Shown here in pieces: positions 19,517 to 29,169 of a stretch of DNA of 64,000 bases. Position 1 is the first letter of the stretch. Each line of letters opens with the position of its first letter. Source of the stretch: Scytonematopsis contorta HA4267-MV1 (lineage in GTDB: Bacteria; Cyanobacteriota; Cyanobacteriia; Cyanobacteriales; Nostocaceae). The DNA lies in assembly GCA_019359035.1 (NCBI GenBank), contig JAHHIC010000048.1, forward strand, positions 62,001 through 126,000. Direction: 5' to 3'. The notes beneath the pieces were generated by a model. The model did no database searches, had not been told where the DNA came from, and saw only the letters and a list, made by a program, of their open reading frames with translations. Both the position numbers and the translations under genes were made by a program.

Positions 19517-20476
19517 ATGACAATCACGACTGAAAGAACTTTTGCTGCAGGAACAAATTTACCTTGGTTAATTGGAAATGCTCGATTGACTGATTTATCG
19601 GGACAATTATTAGGTGCTCATGTTGCTCATGCAGGGTTGATAATGTTTTGGGCAGGAACAACTACTATATCTGAAGCATTGCGTTTTGTTCCGAATATAC
19701 CGATGTACGAGCAAAAATTAACTCTTCTTCCTCATTTAGCTACTCTGGGATGGGGTGTTGGTACTGGGGGGGAAATAGTAGACACATACCCGTATTTTGT
19801 AATAGGAATGTTACATTTAGTCGCATCTGCTGTATTAGGCGCAGGTGGACTTTTTCATGTTTTTCGTAGTCCAGCGATTTTACATAATGCTGGGGGACAA
19901 GCAGCAAAATTTCACTATGAATGGAATGACCCAAAGCAGCTAGGTTTAATTTTAGGACATCACCTAATTTTCCTAGGTTTAGGTGCGTTTCTCTTAGTGC
20001 TAAAGGCGATGTATTTTGGTGGCATTTATGATAGTGCTGTTGGAGATGTTCGCATTATTAGTAATCCAACTCTCGACCCAGCGAAAATTTTTGGTTACTT
20101 GCTAGGGATGAAAGATGGTAGTCGGACTATTTTAGGAATGGCAAGCGTTGACAATTTAGAAGATGTCATCGGTGGTCATATTTGGATTGGAGCTATCTTA
20201 ATTGCGGGGGGAATATGGCATATTATTATCAAGCCTTTTGGGCTAGTGAGACGAGTTTTTCCAATCAAAAACGGGGATGAAATCCTTTCTTACAGCTTGC
20301 TTGGTTTGGCTTTAATGGCTTTTATTTCTACCGTATTTGTGGGTTATAACACGATAGCTTTTCCGACAGAATTTTATGGGGTAGAGCGTCTGGGATTAAG
20401 CAATATCCAGTTCTTCTTAGGCGTTTTGGCTTTCTTCGGCTTCATCTGGCATTCCTATCGTTCTCGTCAAACCTAA
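19517..20476 (+). CDS. CP43'/Pcb-family chlorophyll-binding protein, shortened last loop
   Basis: 319 aa, six-helix antenna protein related to IsiA ([52 protein letters not shown]-type motif [14 protein letters not shown]). After helix 5 the lumenal segment goes from [15 protein letters not shown] straight into the last helix, about 25 residues shorter than in IsiA. The last His ligand remains (FIWHSY). It resembles the antenna half of the CP43'-PsaL-type proteins but has no PsaL extension. It is probably an accessory photosystem antenna in iron stress and lies 82 bases behind isiA. Confidence 0.9.
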   Translation: MTITTERTFAAGTNLPWLIGNARLTDLSGQLLGAHVAHAGLIMFWAGTTTISEALRFVPNIPMYEQKLTLLPHLATLGWGVGTGGEIVDTYPYFVIGMLHLVASAVLGAGGLFHVFRSPAILHNAGGQAAKFHYEWNDPKQLGLILGHHLIFLGLGAFLLVLKAMYFGGIYDSAVGDVRIISNPTLDPAKIFGYLLGMKDGSRTILGMASVDNLEDVIGGHIWIGAILIAGGIWHIIIKPFGLVRRVFPIKNGDEILSYSLLGLALMAFISTVFVGYNTIAFPTEFYGVERLGLSNIQFFLGVLAFFGFIWHSYRSRQT

Positions 20477-20613
20477 ACAAGGAAAATCTAAAACTAAAAA
20501 TTGAGACTTTTTAACAATCAACACAGCTTAATAGATTTTCATGCTTGCAGTTTACAGCAAATAGCTGCAGGCACTTATTTGGATATATTTCTAGGAATCA
20601 ACGAGGATAAGTA

Positions 20614-20886
20614 ATGCTAGCTATATTTTTTATGTGTCTCTGGGTTTCGATGCTAATCGCATTTGCTTGCACTACACTAGTGGCTTTAAAAGAAGGTACT
20701 TCTCAAGTCAAAAGAATGCATCAAATTCCTTGCCATAATTGTGATTTTTTCACCAATGACCATCGCCTCAAGTGTACGTTAAATCCGATTATAGCTTGTA
20801 CTGAGAATGCTATTTGCTGTCGTGATTTTGAGCCAAAAACTGCAAATTGTAACGCTTCTCAAAAAATTCGTCGCAAGCTGTGTTGA
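20614..20886 (+). CDS. Small Cys-rich membrane protein, unknown function
   Basis: 90 aa. One N-terminal transmembrane helix (residues 2-25, rich in hydrophobic residues), then a soluble domain with nine Cys in ~50 residues, beginning PCHNCDFF (CxxC) and continuing KC, AC, ICC, NC, ending LC. Such spacing suggests bound zinc, iron or an Fe-S cluster, but no known family was recognised. It lies between the second and third antenna genes in the same direction, so a role in iron stress or pigment-protein assembly is plausible. It is a real gene by composition, start context and position. Confidence 0.7.
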   Translation: MLAIFFMCLWVSMLIAFACTTLVALKEGTSQVKRMHQIPCHNCDFFTNDHRLKCTLNPIIACTENAICCRDFEPKTANCNASQKIRRKLC

Positions 20887-20980
20887 ATTCATTGAACATC
20901 TATGGGAATTAATACAAGTTAAGCTCTAATTTTTGACAAGATGACAAAAAATCTCAATACTTCTGCTACTATACCTTAAG

Positions 20981-21010
20981 AGCTTATTGAGATAATAAAT
21001 CATTAATTGA
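20981..21010 (+). promoter_or_regulatory. Candidate Fur operator before the third antenna gene
   Basis: TTATTGAGATAATAAATCAT contains GATAAT and TCATTAAT half-sites similar to the Fur box consensus GATAATGATAATCATTATC but two bases more compact. It lies 45-70 bases upstream of the ATG. A similar TTATTGAGA lies upstream of isiA. This is inferred only. Confidence 0.4.
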
Positions 21011-21053
21011 AATAACGCTTTCGCGATTTAGATAAATTTTCAGGAGGTAAGTC

Positions 21054-22085
21054 ATGACTAGCGTGGCTATGCGGGACTCAATTCCCTGGTGGTCAGGGAA
21101 TGCCAGATTGACTAACGTTTCGGGACAGCTTTTGGGTGCTCATGTTGCCCACGCTGGATTGATTGTGCTTTGGGCTGGGGCAATGACCTTGTTTGAAATC
21201 ACGAAATACGACCCCAGCCAACCAATGTATGAACAGGGCTTAATTCTGATACCTCATTTGGCAACTTTAGGCTGGGGTGTTGGTGTGGGTGGAAAAATAG
21301 TTGATACCTACCCTTACTTTATTATTGGCGTTTTGCATCTAGTAAGTTCGGCCGTGCTAGGTGCGGGTGGTATTCATCATGCTTTACGCGGTCCAGATGT
21401 GTTGTCTGCGAACCAAACCTTCGCTGGTTTCTTTGGCTACGATTGGAAAGATAAGCGGAAAATGACCAGTATTTTAGGCATTCACTTGATACTTCTGGGC
21501 ATTGGGGCTTGGCTGTTAGTAGCAAAAGCAATGTTTTGGGGTGGACTTTTTGACCCTTGGTTTAACGGTGGTGATGTGAGAGTAATTAGCAATCCCACAC
21601 TCAACCCATTGAGAATCTTTAGTTACTTGCTTCCCATCCACGGTGTGTCAGGAATGGCGGCTGTGAATAATTTAGAAGACGTTGTTGGTGGTCATATCTG
21701 GGTAGGTCTGATGTGTATAGGAGGCGGTATTTGGCATCTGATAAGTAGCCCTTTACCTTGGACAAAAAACATTTTTGTTTGGTCAGGAGAAGCTTATTTA
21801 TCCTACAGTTTGGGCGCTTTAGCTTATATGGGCTTTTTTGCTGCCTATTTTGTCACTGTCAACAACACCGTTTATCCAGAAGTTTTCTATGGTCCTGTCG
21901 GTGTGATTGAAACTGCAACTGGTATAGTTTCTGTTCGTGGTTGGCTAGCAACTTTCCATATTGTATTGGCAACTTTATTTCTGTGTGGGCACATTTGGCA
22001 TGCCATCCGCGCCCGTTTAAGTGAATTTCGGTTTGATTTTCAGAATAGTGATATGGTTCAATCCCCGATGGTTAATACTCAATAG
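21054..22085 (+). CDS. CP43'/Pcb-family chlorophyll-binding protein (third copy)
   Basis: 343 aa, six transmembrane helices. The N-terminus [20 protein letters not shown] and the loop [19 protein letters not shown] distinguish it from IsiA. The His ligands [31 protein letters not shown] and CGHIWHA are conserved. The ribosome site AGGAGG is the strongest in the cluster, so high expression is expected. It belongs to the Pcb-like side of the family found linked to isi genes in some filamentous cyanobacteria. It is followed 48 bases later by flavodoxin, probably in one operon. Confidence 0.92.
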   Translation: MTSVAMRDSIPWWSGNARLTNVSGQLLGAHVAHAGLIVLWAGAMTLFEITKYDPSQPMYEQGLILIPHLATLGWGVGVGGKIVDTYPYFIIGVLHLVSSAVLGAGGIHHALRGPDVLSANQTFAGFFGYDWKDKRKMTSILGIHLILLGIGAWLLVAKAMFWGGLFDPWFNGGDVRVISNPTLNPLRIFSYLLPIHGVSGMAAVNNLEDVVGGHIWVGLMCIGGGIWHLISSPLPWTKNIFVWSGEAYLSYSLGALAYMGFFAAYFVTVNNTVYPEVFYGPVGVIETATGIVSVRGWLATFHIVLATLFLCGHIWHAIRARLSEFRFDFQNSDMVQSPMVNTQ

Positions 22086-22133
22086 TATTTATCCAATCTT
22101 CAAGTATTAATTAGCGTAAATCAGGAGTTAGAA

Positions 22134-22646
22134 ATGTCAAAAAAAATTGGTCTTTTTTACGGTACTCAAACAGGTAAAACTGAATCAGCCGCAGAAATCA
22201 TTCGAGATGAATTTGGAGGAGATATTGTGACTTTACATGATGTTTCTGAAACTGATGCTAGCGATTTTGATGACTATGAATATATAATTGTCGGCTGTCC
22301 AACTTGGAATATCGGCGAACTTCAGAGTGACTGGGAAGGACTTTACCAAGAATTAGATAGTGCTGATTTTAGTAGAAAAACTGTTGCTTATTTTGGTACT
22401 GGAGACCAAATCGGCTATGCAGATAATTTTCAAGATGCGATAGGAATCATAGAAGAAAAGATTGCTTCAAAGGGTGGTAAAACTGTTGGTTATACATCAA
22501 TAGATGGCTATGATTTTAATGAGTCTAAAGCTGTAAAAAATGGCAAATTCTGTGGTCTAGCGCTGGATGAAGATAATCAATCTGACCTTACAGATGACCG
22601 CATTAAGGCTTGGGTTGCTCAGTTGAAGAAAGAATTTAGTTTGTAA
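22134..22646 (+). CDS. isiB: Flavodoxin
   Basis: 170 aa, the long-chain flavodoxin length. The FMN phosphate loop is GTQTGKTES at the N-terminus. Flavin-flanking loops PTWNIGELQSDW (Trp) and GTGDQIGYADNF (Tyr) and the long-chain insertion near YTSIDGYDFNESKAV are present. It replaces ferredoxin as electron carrier from photosystem I when iron is short. The order antenna gene, isiB, hydrolase matches the isiABC arrangement. Confidence 0.97.
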   Translation: MSKKIGLFYGTQTGKTESAAEIIRDEFGGDIVTLHDVSETDASDFDDYEYIIVGCPTWNIGELQSDWEGLYQELDSADFSRKTVAYFGTGDQIGYADNFQDAIGIIEEKIASKGGKTVGYTSIDGYDFNESKAVKNGKFCGLALDEDNQSDLTDDRIKAWVAQLKKEFSL

Positions 22647-22767
22647 CTATATGGGGAGTATGGAGTGGAAAGATAAAAAATATGTACAGTTTCTAATTCT
22701 TCAACTCCAATTCCCCCATTTCCCAATTGAAAATTTCTAATTCATAATTAATCTGTATGGAGTATTA

Positions 22768-23514
22768 ATGTCTGAATTATTTAATGTTATTTACCTAAGT
22801 ACAAGTCCTAGTTTAAAACATTTTGACCAACCATTAGTTAGATATCTATCTGAACATCTAAATATTGCTCAGTGGGAATATATTCAAACTTTAGATGAAG
22901 GCAGTTCTATTGATAAAGCAGTGGAGTTATTATATAGTTTTTTAAAACAGCAAGATTCTCCAACTCATTTAATCGGTCATGGTATTAGTGGCGTAGTTGC
23001 TTTAACTTTTGCTCGTCGATATCCTCAGCTAGTTAAGTCTTTAACCCTGCTTGCAGTAAGTGCCAAACCAGCGATGACATGGCATTCACATTATTATTTA
23101 CAAAGACAAGCTTTACCAGCTAATCGCGAACAAGTTTTAGTACACACCGTTACTAGTTTATTTGGAAACCAACCTCCCTACCCAGTTAATAATTTAGTAA
23201 CAGCTTTGGGTAAAGACTTAGAAAAATCTCCCAATCTCCACTCACTTTTTAAGTTAGCCAATCTGCCTCAAGGTGGGGTTTCTATGCCATTAATGGTATG
23301 TGGTAGCAAAACCGATTCAATTGTAAATCCACCAGCCTTATACAAGTGGCAAAATTGGTTAAAATCAGAGGATAAAATCTGGGAATGTCCTGATGGATAC
23401 CATTTTTTTCATTTTTTATACCCTGACAAATTAGGGCAGGAAATTCTTGGTTTTTGGCAAAGTTTCGACCCACTATTATTTTCAGGTAAAATATATCAGC
23501 GTCTGTATAATTGA
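22768..23514 (+). CDS. isiC: Alpha/beta hydrolase, IsiC-like
   Basis: 248 aa. The nucleophile elbow region is LIGHGISGVVALTFARRYP, but the usual G-x-S-x-G reads G-H-G-I-S-G, so the nucleophile is not in the standard position (Gly in place of Ser). A late Asp (SKTDSIVNP) and His (DGYHFFHFLYPD) fit acid and base positions. The family includes the isiC product downstream of isiAB in other cyanobacteria, whose substrate is unknown. The gene symbol rests on position and fold. Confidence 0.7.
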   Translation: MSELFNVIYLSTSPSLKHFDQPLVRYLSEHLNIAQWEYIQTLDEGSSIDKAVELLYSFLKQQDSPTHLIGHGISGVVALTFARRYPQLVKSLTLLAVSAKPAMTWHSHYYLQRQALPANREQVLVHTVTSLFGNQPPYPVNNLVTALGKDLEKSPNLHSLFKLANLPQGGVSMPLMVCGSKTDSIVNPPALYKWQNWLKSEDKIWECPDGYHFFHFLYPDKLGQEILGFWQSFDPLLFSGKIYQRLYN

Positions 23515-23528
23515 GCAGACGTAATGAT

Positions 23529-23635
23529 TATAGCGGTTCCCAGTCGAGTGAGGTACATAATTAAATTAGTGAATTATTGTGGGGTGGGCATCCCTGCCCG
23601 CCCTTGTGTACCTCACCAGACTATGAATTGCTATG
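23529..23635. repeat. ~106-bp TA-flanked MITE (TAGCGGTT family), copy 1
   Basis: The ends are TATAGCGG and GCTAT. GTGAGGTAC and GTACCTCAC form inner arms, and GGGTGGGCATCCCTGCCCGC lies in the middle. The same element occurs at 36349-36454 (opposite strand) and inside 59462-59664. Confidence 0.75.
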
Positions 23636-23776
23636 TGTTTATTTGACTTCAGCTAGCTTTTTCTCTAAAGATTGTAAATCTCTTTTATGGAACACTTCAG
23701 GACAACTACAAACTTAATTTAATCTCCCTACCGAGTTAAGAATTTAGTAAATAGCATTAAAACCCTATACAAGAAT

Positions 23777-24511
23777 TCAAGCACTATTAAAATATTTAAA
23801 AAAATAGCTGTTGTCTAAAGTTTTCTGTAAGGCAACTTTGTTCAATGATAAGCCTACAATTTCTATGCCTGTAAAATCCCTTAGCTTACATTGCGAGTTA
23901 ACTGATAAATCTAACTCTAAAACATTTATAAATGGTACACCAGCAGCAAAGTCAGCATAAAGTATACAACTGTCAGCTACATGGAAAAGTCCCTTAAAAC
24001 GGGTAATCTTTCCATTTTTTTCCTGAATAATTTCGTCCCAAAATTTTTCTAGGCTAGCTTCAGAGAAGACTTTACCAGTAGTTGCTACACGCCACACTGG
24101 AGTTTGTGAAACACTAGTGTCAACAGTGCTACCAGTTAAAATCTCTTTTGCCCAAGAATGCCATTTAGACCTTTTCATGAGTGGAGGTAAGATAGCAACT
24201 GGATAATAAGGTCTATCATCTAAAATTTGCTCAATAGTACCTAACCCTAAGTTACATCCTAATTCTATATAAGCTGCATCTGCCGATTCTAGCTCACGAA
24301 GAAACTCAGACTGTTGAGTTTCTGTAAAAACTTGCACTCCAGGACAGTCTAAAGCAATAAGTTTTTGGTCAATAGGGACATTTCTCGTACTAGGGTTAAA
24401 GTATAGTACTTTTTTATCAGATTTAGGAAAACCTTTTTGCCTTAAAGCAAGCTGCTGACGAATCCAAGTGGTTTTACCGATATAAACTAGCCAATTGCAT
24501 GGCAATAGCAC
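23777..24511 (-). pseudogene. CobW-like GTP-binding protein with damaged P-loop
   Basis: The frame of 244 aa has VPIDQKLIALDCPGV, then ADAAYIELGCNL, and a CobW C-terminal part (FKGLFHVADS, ADFAAGVPF). The family normally begins with a Walker A of the form GxxGxGKTT. Here only YIGKTTW remains and the frame opens with a GTG just before it. In the neighbouring frame the minus strand reads LARCAIAMQLASLY up to the break, so a small out-of-frame deletion in the P-loop is likely. Without the glycine loop it should not bind GTP. It lies convergent to the isi cluster and upstream of dps, so the intact ancestor may have been a metal-linked chaperone GTPase. Confidence 0.6.
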
Positions 24512-24887
24512 AACGAGCTAAATTTACACTCTGTATGTCAGCCTGCCAAATTGTTCAATTTGACAAATCGTACCCTCATAACTCTACTTGCAAATGTGCG
24601 AGCAAATTCAGAATATTACTCTATTAAAAATTTTTGCTACTTCCTGATGTATTTATCAATGCCTATCTCCCTGTGGTAAATCACTGGATTTTTACCCTAG
24701 CAGTGTAATCATACATAGATTTATAAAATCAACTGATTCACTATTAAAAATTAATCGCAAAATATTCTTTGATAAAAATTATCAAGTATAAAAAATAGTC
24801 TTTTAGGTAGATTAATTTACGTGGATACCTGTTAGTATTAATTTAGTCGAGCAGTTAATTAAATGGCTGTTTAAAGAGAGGATAACT

Positions 24888-25442
24888 ATGAGTGCATCTG
24901 AAACTATTTTACGCAATTTTGGTCAAGTTTATGACAACCCAATTTTACTGGATAAAAGCGTAACTCAGCCTGTTTGCGAAGGATTTAACGTTGCTTTAGC
25001 TAGCTTCCAAGCACTGTACTTACAATATCAAAAGCATCATTTTGTTGTTGAAGGTGCGGAATTTTACTCATTACATGAGTTTTTTAGCGAGAGTTATGAA
25101 GACGTTCAAGAACACGTCCATGAAATTGGCGAACGCTTGGATGGACTCGGTGGTGTGCCAGTAGCAAGTTTTAGTAAGCTAGCTGAATTATGCTGTTTTG
25201 AACCAGAAGCAGATGGTGTTTATTCTTGCCGTCAGATGGTAGAACATGACTTAGCGGCAGAACAGGCAATGATTGGCTTAATTCGTCGTCAAGCTGCACA
25301 AGCCGAAAGTTTAGGTGACCGCGCTACCAGATACCTATACGAAAAAATTCTTCTAAAAACCGAAGAACGTGCTTATCATCTGGCTCACTTCCTTGCTCAC
25401 GATAGCTTAACGCTCGGATTTGTACAAGCTGCTAACAATTAA
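24888..25442 (+). CDS. dps: Dps-family ferritin (DNA protection during starvation)
   Basis: 184 aa, four-helix ferritin-like. Ferroxidase-type residues are visible in [20 protein letters not shown] and [20 protein letters not shown], the Dps signature (second part DxxxExxxxxxER-like). Dps forms a hollow dodecamer that oxidises and stores iron, limiting peroxide damage. A GAGAGG ribosome site precedes the ATG. It is placed next to the iron-stress cluster and followed by a hairpin terminator. Confidence 0.94.
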   Translation: MSASETILRNFGQVYDNPILLDKSVTQPVCEGFNVALASFQALYLQYQKHHFVVEGAEFYSLHEFFSESYEDVQEHVHEIGERLDGLGGVPVASFSKLAELCCFEPEADGVYSCRQMVEHDLAAEQAMIGLIRRQAAQAESLGDRATRYLYEKILLKTEERAYHLAHFLAHDSLTLGFVQAANN

Positions 25443-25486
25443 CGGCTCTTATTACTTCGTAATTCGTAATTTTTGGGTTTAAACAC

Positions 25487-25514
25487 AAAACCGTCTAGTA
25501 AAATAGGCGGTTTT
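25487..25514 (+). terminator. Rho-independent terminator after dps
   Basis: AAAACCGTCT and AGGCGGTTTT pair (9 of 10), followed by TT-rich sequence, 45 bases after the dps stop. Confidence 0.75.
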
Positions 25515-25859
25515 GGTTGTTGTATTGAAGAGTAATTTGCAATAGACATAGGCGTGGAAATTGTTTTACGACAAATACCTGTACAGATATCCCATAGTTT
25601 TGTTTTTCCGTCATTGTCATTACGGTTTTTTATAAATATAATTTTTATTAAAATTAATTTTACTACTAGTATTTATACGCAGACGAATTTACACATAATA
25701 TTTATGATTCCAGCGTAGGGTATAAAAAACACTCATAAAACTCTAAGTCAACAGTCAACTGTTAACCGTCCACAGCCAACAAAGTATTATTTGACTTTGA
25801 GAAACTACACAAAAGCTGATAGCGTCATCTTATAAATAACTTTTTGTGGATGTTTCAGC
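25515..25859. other. Intergenic gap with heptamer-type repeat
   Basis: No gene is seen. At 25746-25780 short CAACAGT/CAACTGT/TAACCGT units form an STRR-like run related to those at 29170 and 29904. The rest is AT-rich and must hold the promoter of the ABC exporter. Confidence 0.6.
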
Positions 25860-27584
25860 TTGAAAACTCGCTCGAATTACTGGAAACTTCTACCTTACAT
25901 CCGTCCCCAGTGGCAGAATATCGCTAGGGGGTTTGTTGGCATTGTGGGATATGTGATAGCGACCTTAATGCTTATATATTTTGCACGCCATTTGACACAA
26001 CCCTTTAGCACGGGTAACATGTCTATAACTGCTGAACTGGTTGGCATTTTAACTGGCGTGTTTCTTATACGCGGATTTTGTCAAGCCGTGCAAGATATTT
26101 ACATGGCTAAAGTGTCTTTAAAAGCAGCTTTTAATCTTCGTACACAAGTTTACGCTCACCTACAAAAGCTTGACTTGGCTTACTTTGAGAAGGCAAAATC
26201 AGGTGATTTATCTTACCGTATGACGGAAGATGTAGATAGAGTGGGTGAAGTTATACATAAGTTGCTTCATGATTTTATTCCTTGTTTGTTACAGTTGGTG
26301 GCAATTCCCATCTATATGATTTACATCAGTTGGGAGTTAACCGTAGCCACACTGATTATTGCACCATTTATGGGTGTGGTAATCGCTTGGTTTGGACAAA
26401 GGTTACAAACATTATCTCGTCGTAGTCAAAACCGGATTTCCGATTTATCTTCTATTATGACGGAAGTTTTAGGTGGAATTCGCCTAGTACAAGCTTTCGC
26501 TGCAGAAGATTATCAAGTAGTCAAGTTCAGTCGTGAAGCTGAACAGACTTTGAAAGCAAAGTATTATACCGAAAGACTTAAGGCAATTCAAATTCCAATA
26601 TCTGGTTTTTTACAGGCATTAAGTTTTTTGTTCTTGTTATTTTTTGCTGCTTGGCAAATTTCTTTAGGTAATTTAACACCAGGAAAGTTTCTTAGCTTTC
26701 TTGCTGCTGCTGGTTTATTGATTGACCCCATCGGTCATACTACCGTTAACTATAATTTGTTTAAGGAAGCTGAAGCCTCCCTTGACCGCGTTTTTGAAAT
26801 ATTGGCTATTGAACCAACCATAGAAGAAAAAGCAAACGCAATTTTACTGCCAATAGTTAGCGGGAAGCTGGAATATCGCAGTGTTTCTTTTGCGTATAAA
26901 AAAGGTGAGCCAGTATTAAAAGATATAAATTTATTAGTAATGCCAGGAGAAGCCGTTGCGTTAGTTGGTGCTTCAGGAGCAGGAAAAACGACGTTTGTAA
27001 ATCTTTTACCCCGTTTTTATGACTCCAATACAGGTAACATTTTTATAGATGGCATAGATATTCAAGACGTTACTCTTAATAGCCTGCGACGACAAATAGG
27101 TATAGTTCCCCAAGATACGCTTTTGTTTTCAGGAACCATCTCCGAAAATATTGCCTTTGGACAAGCGGAATTTGATATCGAAGCTGTCATCGAAGCAGCA
27201 AAAATCGCCAACGCTCACCAATTTATTACCCAGCTACCCAATGGATATAATACCTGGGTTGGGGAACGCGGTTTAACTTTATCAGGAGGACAACGGCAAA
27301 GAATCGCCATTGCTCGTGCTGTTTTTCTTAACCCGCGAATTTTAATACTTGACGAAGCGACTTCCGCACTGGACTCAGAGTCAGAAGCTCTGGTACAAGA
27401 GGCTTTAGAAAGAGTAATGGAAGGAAGAACTGTATTTATTATTGCTCACCGTTTAAGTACAGTCAGACGTTGCGACCGAATATTAGTTTTAGAGAAAGGA
27501 CAAATAGTAGAGTCAGGAACTCATGAGCAATTATTAGCCCTTTCCCGTCGCTATGCTCGTTTTTACGCTCAGCAATTTAGTTAG
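25860..27584 (+). CDS. ABC exporter, MsbA/HepA-like half-transporter
   Basis: 574 aa from a TTG start (no ATG in frame nearby). Six N-terminal membrane helices (residues ~20-320) precede an ATPase domain with Walker A GASGAGKTT, Q-loop VPQDTLLFSG, signature LSGGQRQRIAIARA, Walker B ILILDEATSALD and H-loop IIAHRLST. All catalytic motifs are intact. It functions as a homodimer exporting a lipid, polysaccharide or drug. Similarity is to the exporter group that includes HepA, but the substrate cannot be told. It is a separate unit from dps. Confidence 0.88.
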   Translation: MKTRSNYWKLLPYIRPQWQNIARGFVGIVGYVIATLMLIYFARHLTQPFSTGNMSITAELVGILTGVFLIRGFCQAVQDIYMAKVSLKAAFNLRTQVYAHLQKLDLAYFEKAKSGDLSYRMTEDVDRVGEVIHKLLHDFIPCLLQLVAIPIYMIYISWELTVATLIIAPFMGVVIAWFGQRLQTLSRRSQNRISDLSSIMTEVLGGIRLVQAFAAEDYQVVKFSREAEQTLKAKYYTERLKAIQIPISGFLQALSFLFLLFFAAWQISLGNLTPGKFLSFLAAAGLLIDPIGHTTVNYNLFKEAEASLDRVFEILAIEPTIEEKANAILLPIVSGKLEYRSVSFAYKKGEPVLKDINLLVMPGEAVALVGASGAGKTTFVNLLPRFYDSNTGNIFIDGIDIQDVTLNSLRRQIGIVPQDTLLFSGTISENIAFGQAEFDIEAVIEAAKIANAHQFITQLPNGYNTWVGERGLTLSGGQRQRIAIARAVFLNPRILILDEATSALDSESEALVQEALERVMEGRTVFIIAHRLSTVRRCDRILVLEKGQIVESGTHEQLLALSRRYARFYAQQFS

Positions 27585-27586
27585 AT

Positions 27587-27653
27587 AGGTTCGTAGTAGC
27601 GCTTTAGCGCCTTTTAAAGATATAAACTAGAGCTAAAGCTCAACTACGAACCT
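27587..27653. repeat. ~67-bp hairpin element (AGGTTCGTAGT family), copy 1
   Basis: The ends AGGTTCGTAGT and ACTACGAACCT are perfect inverse. Inside are GCGCTTTAGCGC and GAGCTAAAGCTC palindromes. It is the same family as 57846-57914. It begins just after the ABC exporter stop and could act as a terminator. Confidence 0.75.
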
Positions 27654-27774
27654 TTGAAAATCACAAATAAAAAAATTCTATTTTAGTGTATACTTTGTAA
27701 TCCGTACTACTATACCTACGGTCAAGAATTGTGTTAACAAAGATAGATAATTTCATATACAGGGAAGAGATTTT

Positions 27775-28338
27775 ATGAATGGTGTGTGGAAAATTAGTAA
27801 AAAAGTAGGGATACTTAGTTTTATTTTGGGTGCTGAATTAACAAGCGCTAATTTCGTGTTAGCATCCCCACAAATAGCGCAAATACCACAAATCTCACAA
27901 GGACAAAATGTTCCGACGCAACAAATCGACCGCAGGTTCGGTATCAGCTTTGAATCTCGTGGTTGTCAGCGAGCTAAAACCACAGTAATTTGTGATGTTG
28001 CAGTCACTAATCGTGGTCGGATACATCGGCAAATTCGTTTTGGTGCCAAAGAAGAACAATATCAAACCAATGTTACAGATACCAACAGTAACGTATACGT
28101 TGCTCAACGAGTCCAATTGAACGAACTGGAGCGGAACGAAAGAAGAATATTTACGGAATTAGCTCCTGGTATTACATCAAAAGTCCGTTTCAGCTTTAGG
28201 ATTCCGGAAACAGTTACTCAATTAAATGCCATTGATGTGGGTTACGAAACTTTGGGTGTCACCGACTTAATAGGAAGAATGACAGTTCCCAATCTCGGTA
28301 CAGTAGAAGTAATATCTAATACTGCAAATTCACGATAG
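27775..28338 (+). CDS. Secreted protein of unknown function
   Basis: 187 aa. A signal sequence (ILSFILGAELTSANFVLASP) ends near residue 31, so it is periplasmic or extracellular. The body (residues 50-185) is predicted mainly beta: ISFESRGCQRAKTTVICDVA has two Cys that may form a disulfide, and APGITSKVRFSFRIPE suggests an Ig-like or DUF4352-like sandwich. No family was recognised. A GGGAAGAG ribosome site precedes the ATG. It is a single gene facing the cytochrome gene. Confidence 0.7.
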   Translation: MNGVWKISKKVGILSFILGAELTSANFVLASPQIAQIPQISQGQNVPTQQIDRRFGISFESRGCQRAKTTVICDVAVTNRGRIHRQIRFGAKEEQYQTNVTDTNSNVYVAQRVQLNELERNERRIFTELAPGITSKVRFSFRIPETVTQLNAIDVGYETLGVTDLIGRMTVPNLGTVEVISNTANSR

Positions 28339-28348
28339 TGTAAAATCA

Positions 28349-28461
28349 GACCTAACCCCCCTACCCCCCTTCCCTACAAGGGAAGGGGGGAAAGAACTAA
28401 TGGGAGACAGTCTTTTATTTCCCCATTCCCTCCTCGGTCTGTGGGGGTAGGGGGTTAGGTC
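28349..28461. repeat. Inverted repeat with internal hairpin (GACCTAACCCCC family)
   Basis: A 20-bp arm starting GACCTAACCCC at 28349 pairs with the right end (28442-28461). An inner hairpin (CCCCTTCCCT / AGGGAAGGGG) lies at 28364-28390. It sits between two convergent genes and may terminate both. A near-identical ~45-base copy lies inside hyuA at 50941. Confidence 0.8.
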
Positions 28462-28468
28462 TTTAAAG

Positions 28469-28843
28469 TCAAAGGGATTGCAAATAACTTAATAAATCAG
28501 CCATTTCCTTAGGGTTTGGCTGAAATTTTGGCATTGGTGGAGTTTCCCCACTAACAACTTGGTGAATTAATCCGTAGCGAGATTTATGCTTTGAAACTGC
28601 TTGTAGACTGGGACCAACACTTCCATCCGCTTCTAAGCCATGACAACCAGCACAGTTAATTTGAAAAATAGCGTGTCCTTGGATTGGGTCTCCTGTGATA
28701 GATAACACAGTTTTGACATATGGGTCAGAAGCCTGTACCAAACGTCCGGCAAAAAGGCCCAAAAGAACTGCCAGCAGAATCGCAATCGTCATAATGACGA
28801 CCCGCTGAATAAAAATATCAGTTTTAGTAATCTGGTTATCCAA
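28469..28843 (-). CDS. cytM: Membrane-anchored c-type cytochrome, cytochrome cM-like
   Basis: 124 aa. A single N-terminal membrane anchor (residues 15-36, no clear cleavage site), then a mono-heme domain with CAGCH heme site (residues 63-67) and distal Met in PPMPKF. Length and anchor match cytochrome cM, a low-potential lumenal cytochrome that helps suppress photosynthesis or respiration imbalance. petG lies divergently 208 bases away, as is common in related genomes. The symbol is by similarity of layout and size. Confidence 0.78.
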   Translation of the reverse strand: MDNQITKTDIFIQRVVIMTIAILLAVLLGLFAGRLVQASDPYVKTVLSITGDPIQGHAIFQINCAGCHGLEADGSVGPSLQAVSKHKSRYGLIHQVVSGETPPMPKFQPNPKEMADLLSYLQSL

Positions 28844-29051
28844 AGGGCTTGCTTTTTAATGTCTAAATGTACAAAAAAATTTTCATTTCATACACATAGC
28901 TTAAAAGTTCTTGACCTTAAGAGCAAGCACGAGAGACCCTTTTTGTTAAGCCACTTTAGTCTTTAAAACTTACGGGAGCGGGATTTCGCCGAATTTGGTA
29001 AAATTACAAACAGGCAACGAATGTTAAATAATTGCAACAAGGAGACTTAAA

Positions 29052-29168
29052 GTGGTTGAACCTCTACTACTAGGTATAGTTCTTGGGTTGGTTTGCATTA
29101 CCCTTGCAGGCTTGTTTTATAAGGCTTACACCCAATACAAGCGTCCAAACGAAGTTGGTGGGGGTTAA
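29052..29168 (+). CDS. petG: Cytochrome b6f complex subunit PetG
   Basis: 38 aa, GTG start, AAGGAG ribosome site 9 bases before it. The sequence [15 protein letters not shown] continues through one membrane helix to [11 protein letters not shown], the canonical PetG form. PetG is an essential small subunit at the edge of the b6f complex in the thylakoid membrane. It is too short for routine ORF calling but unambiguous. Confidence 0.95.
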   Translation: MVEPLLLGIVLGLVCITLAGLFYKAYTQYKRPNEVGGG

Positions 29169-29169
29169 G

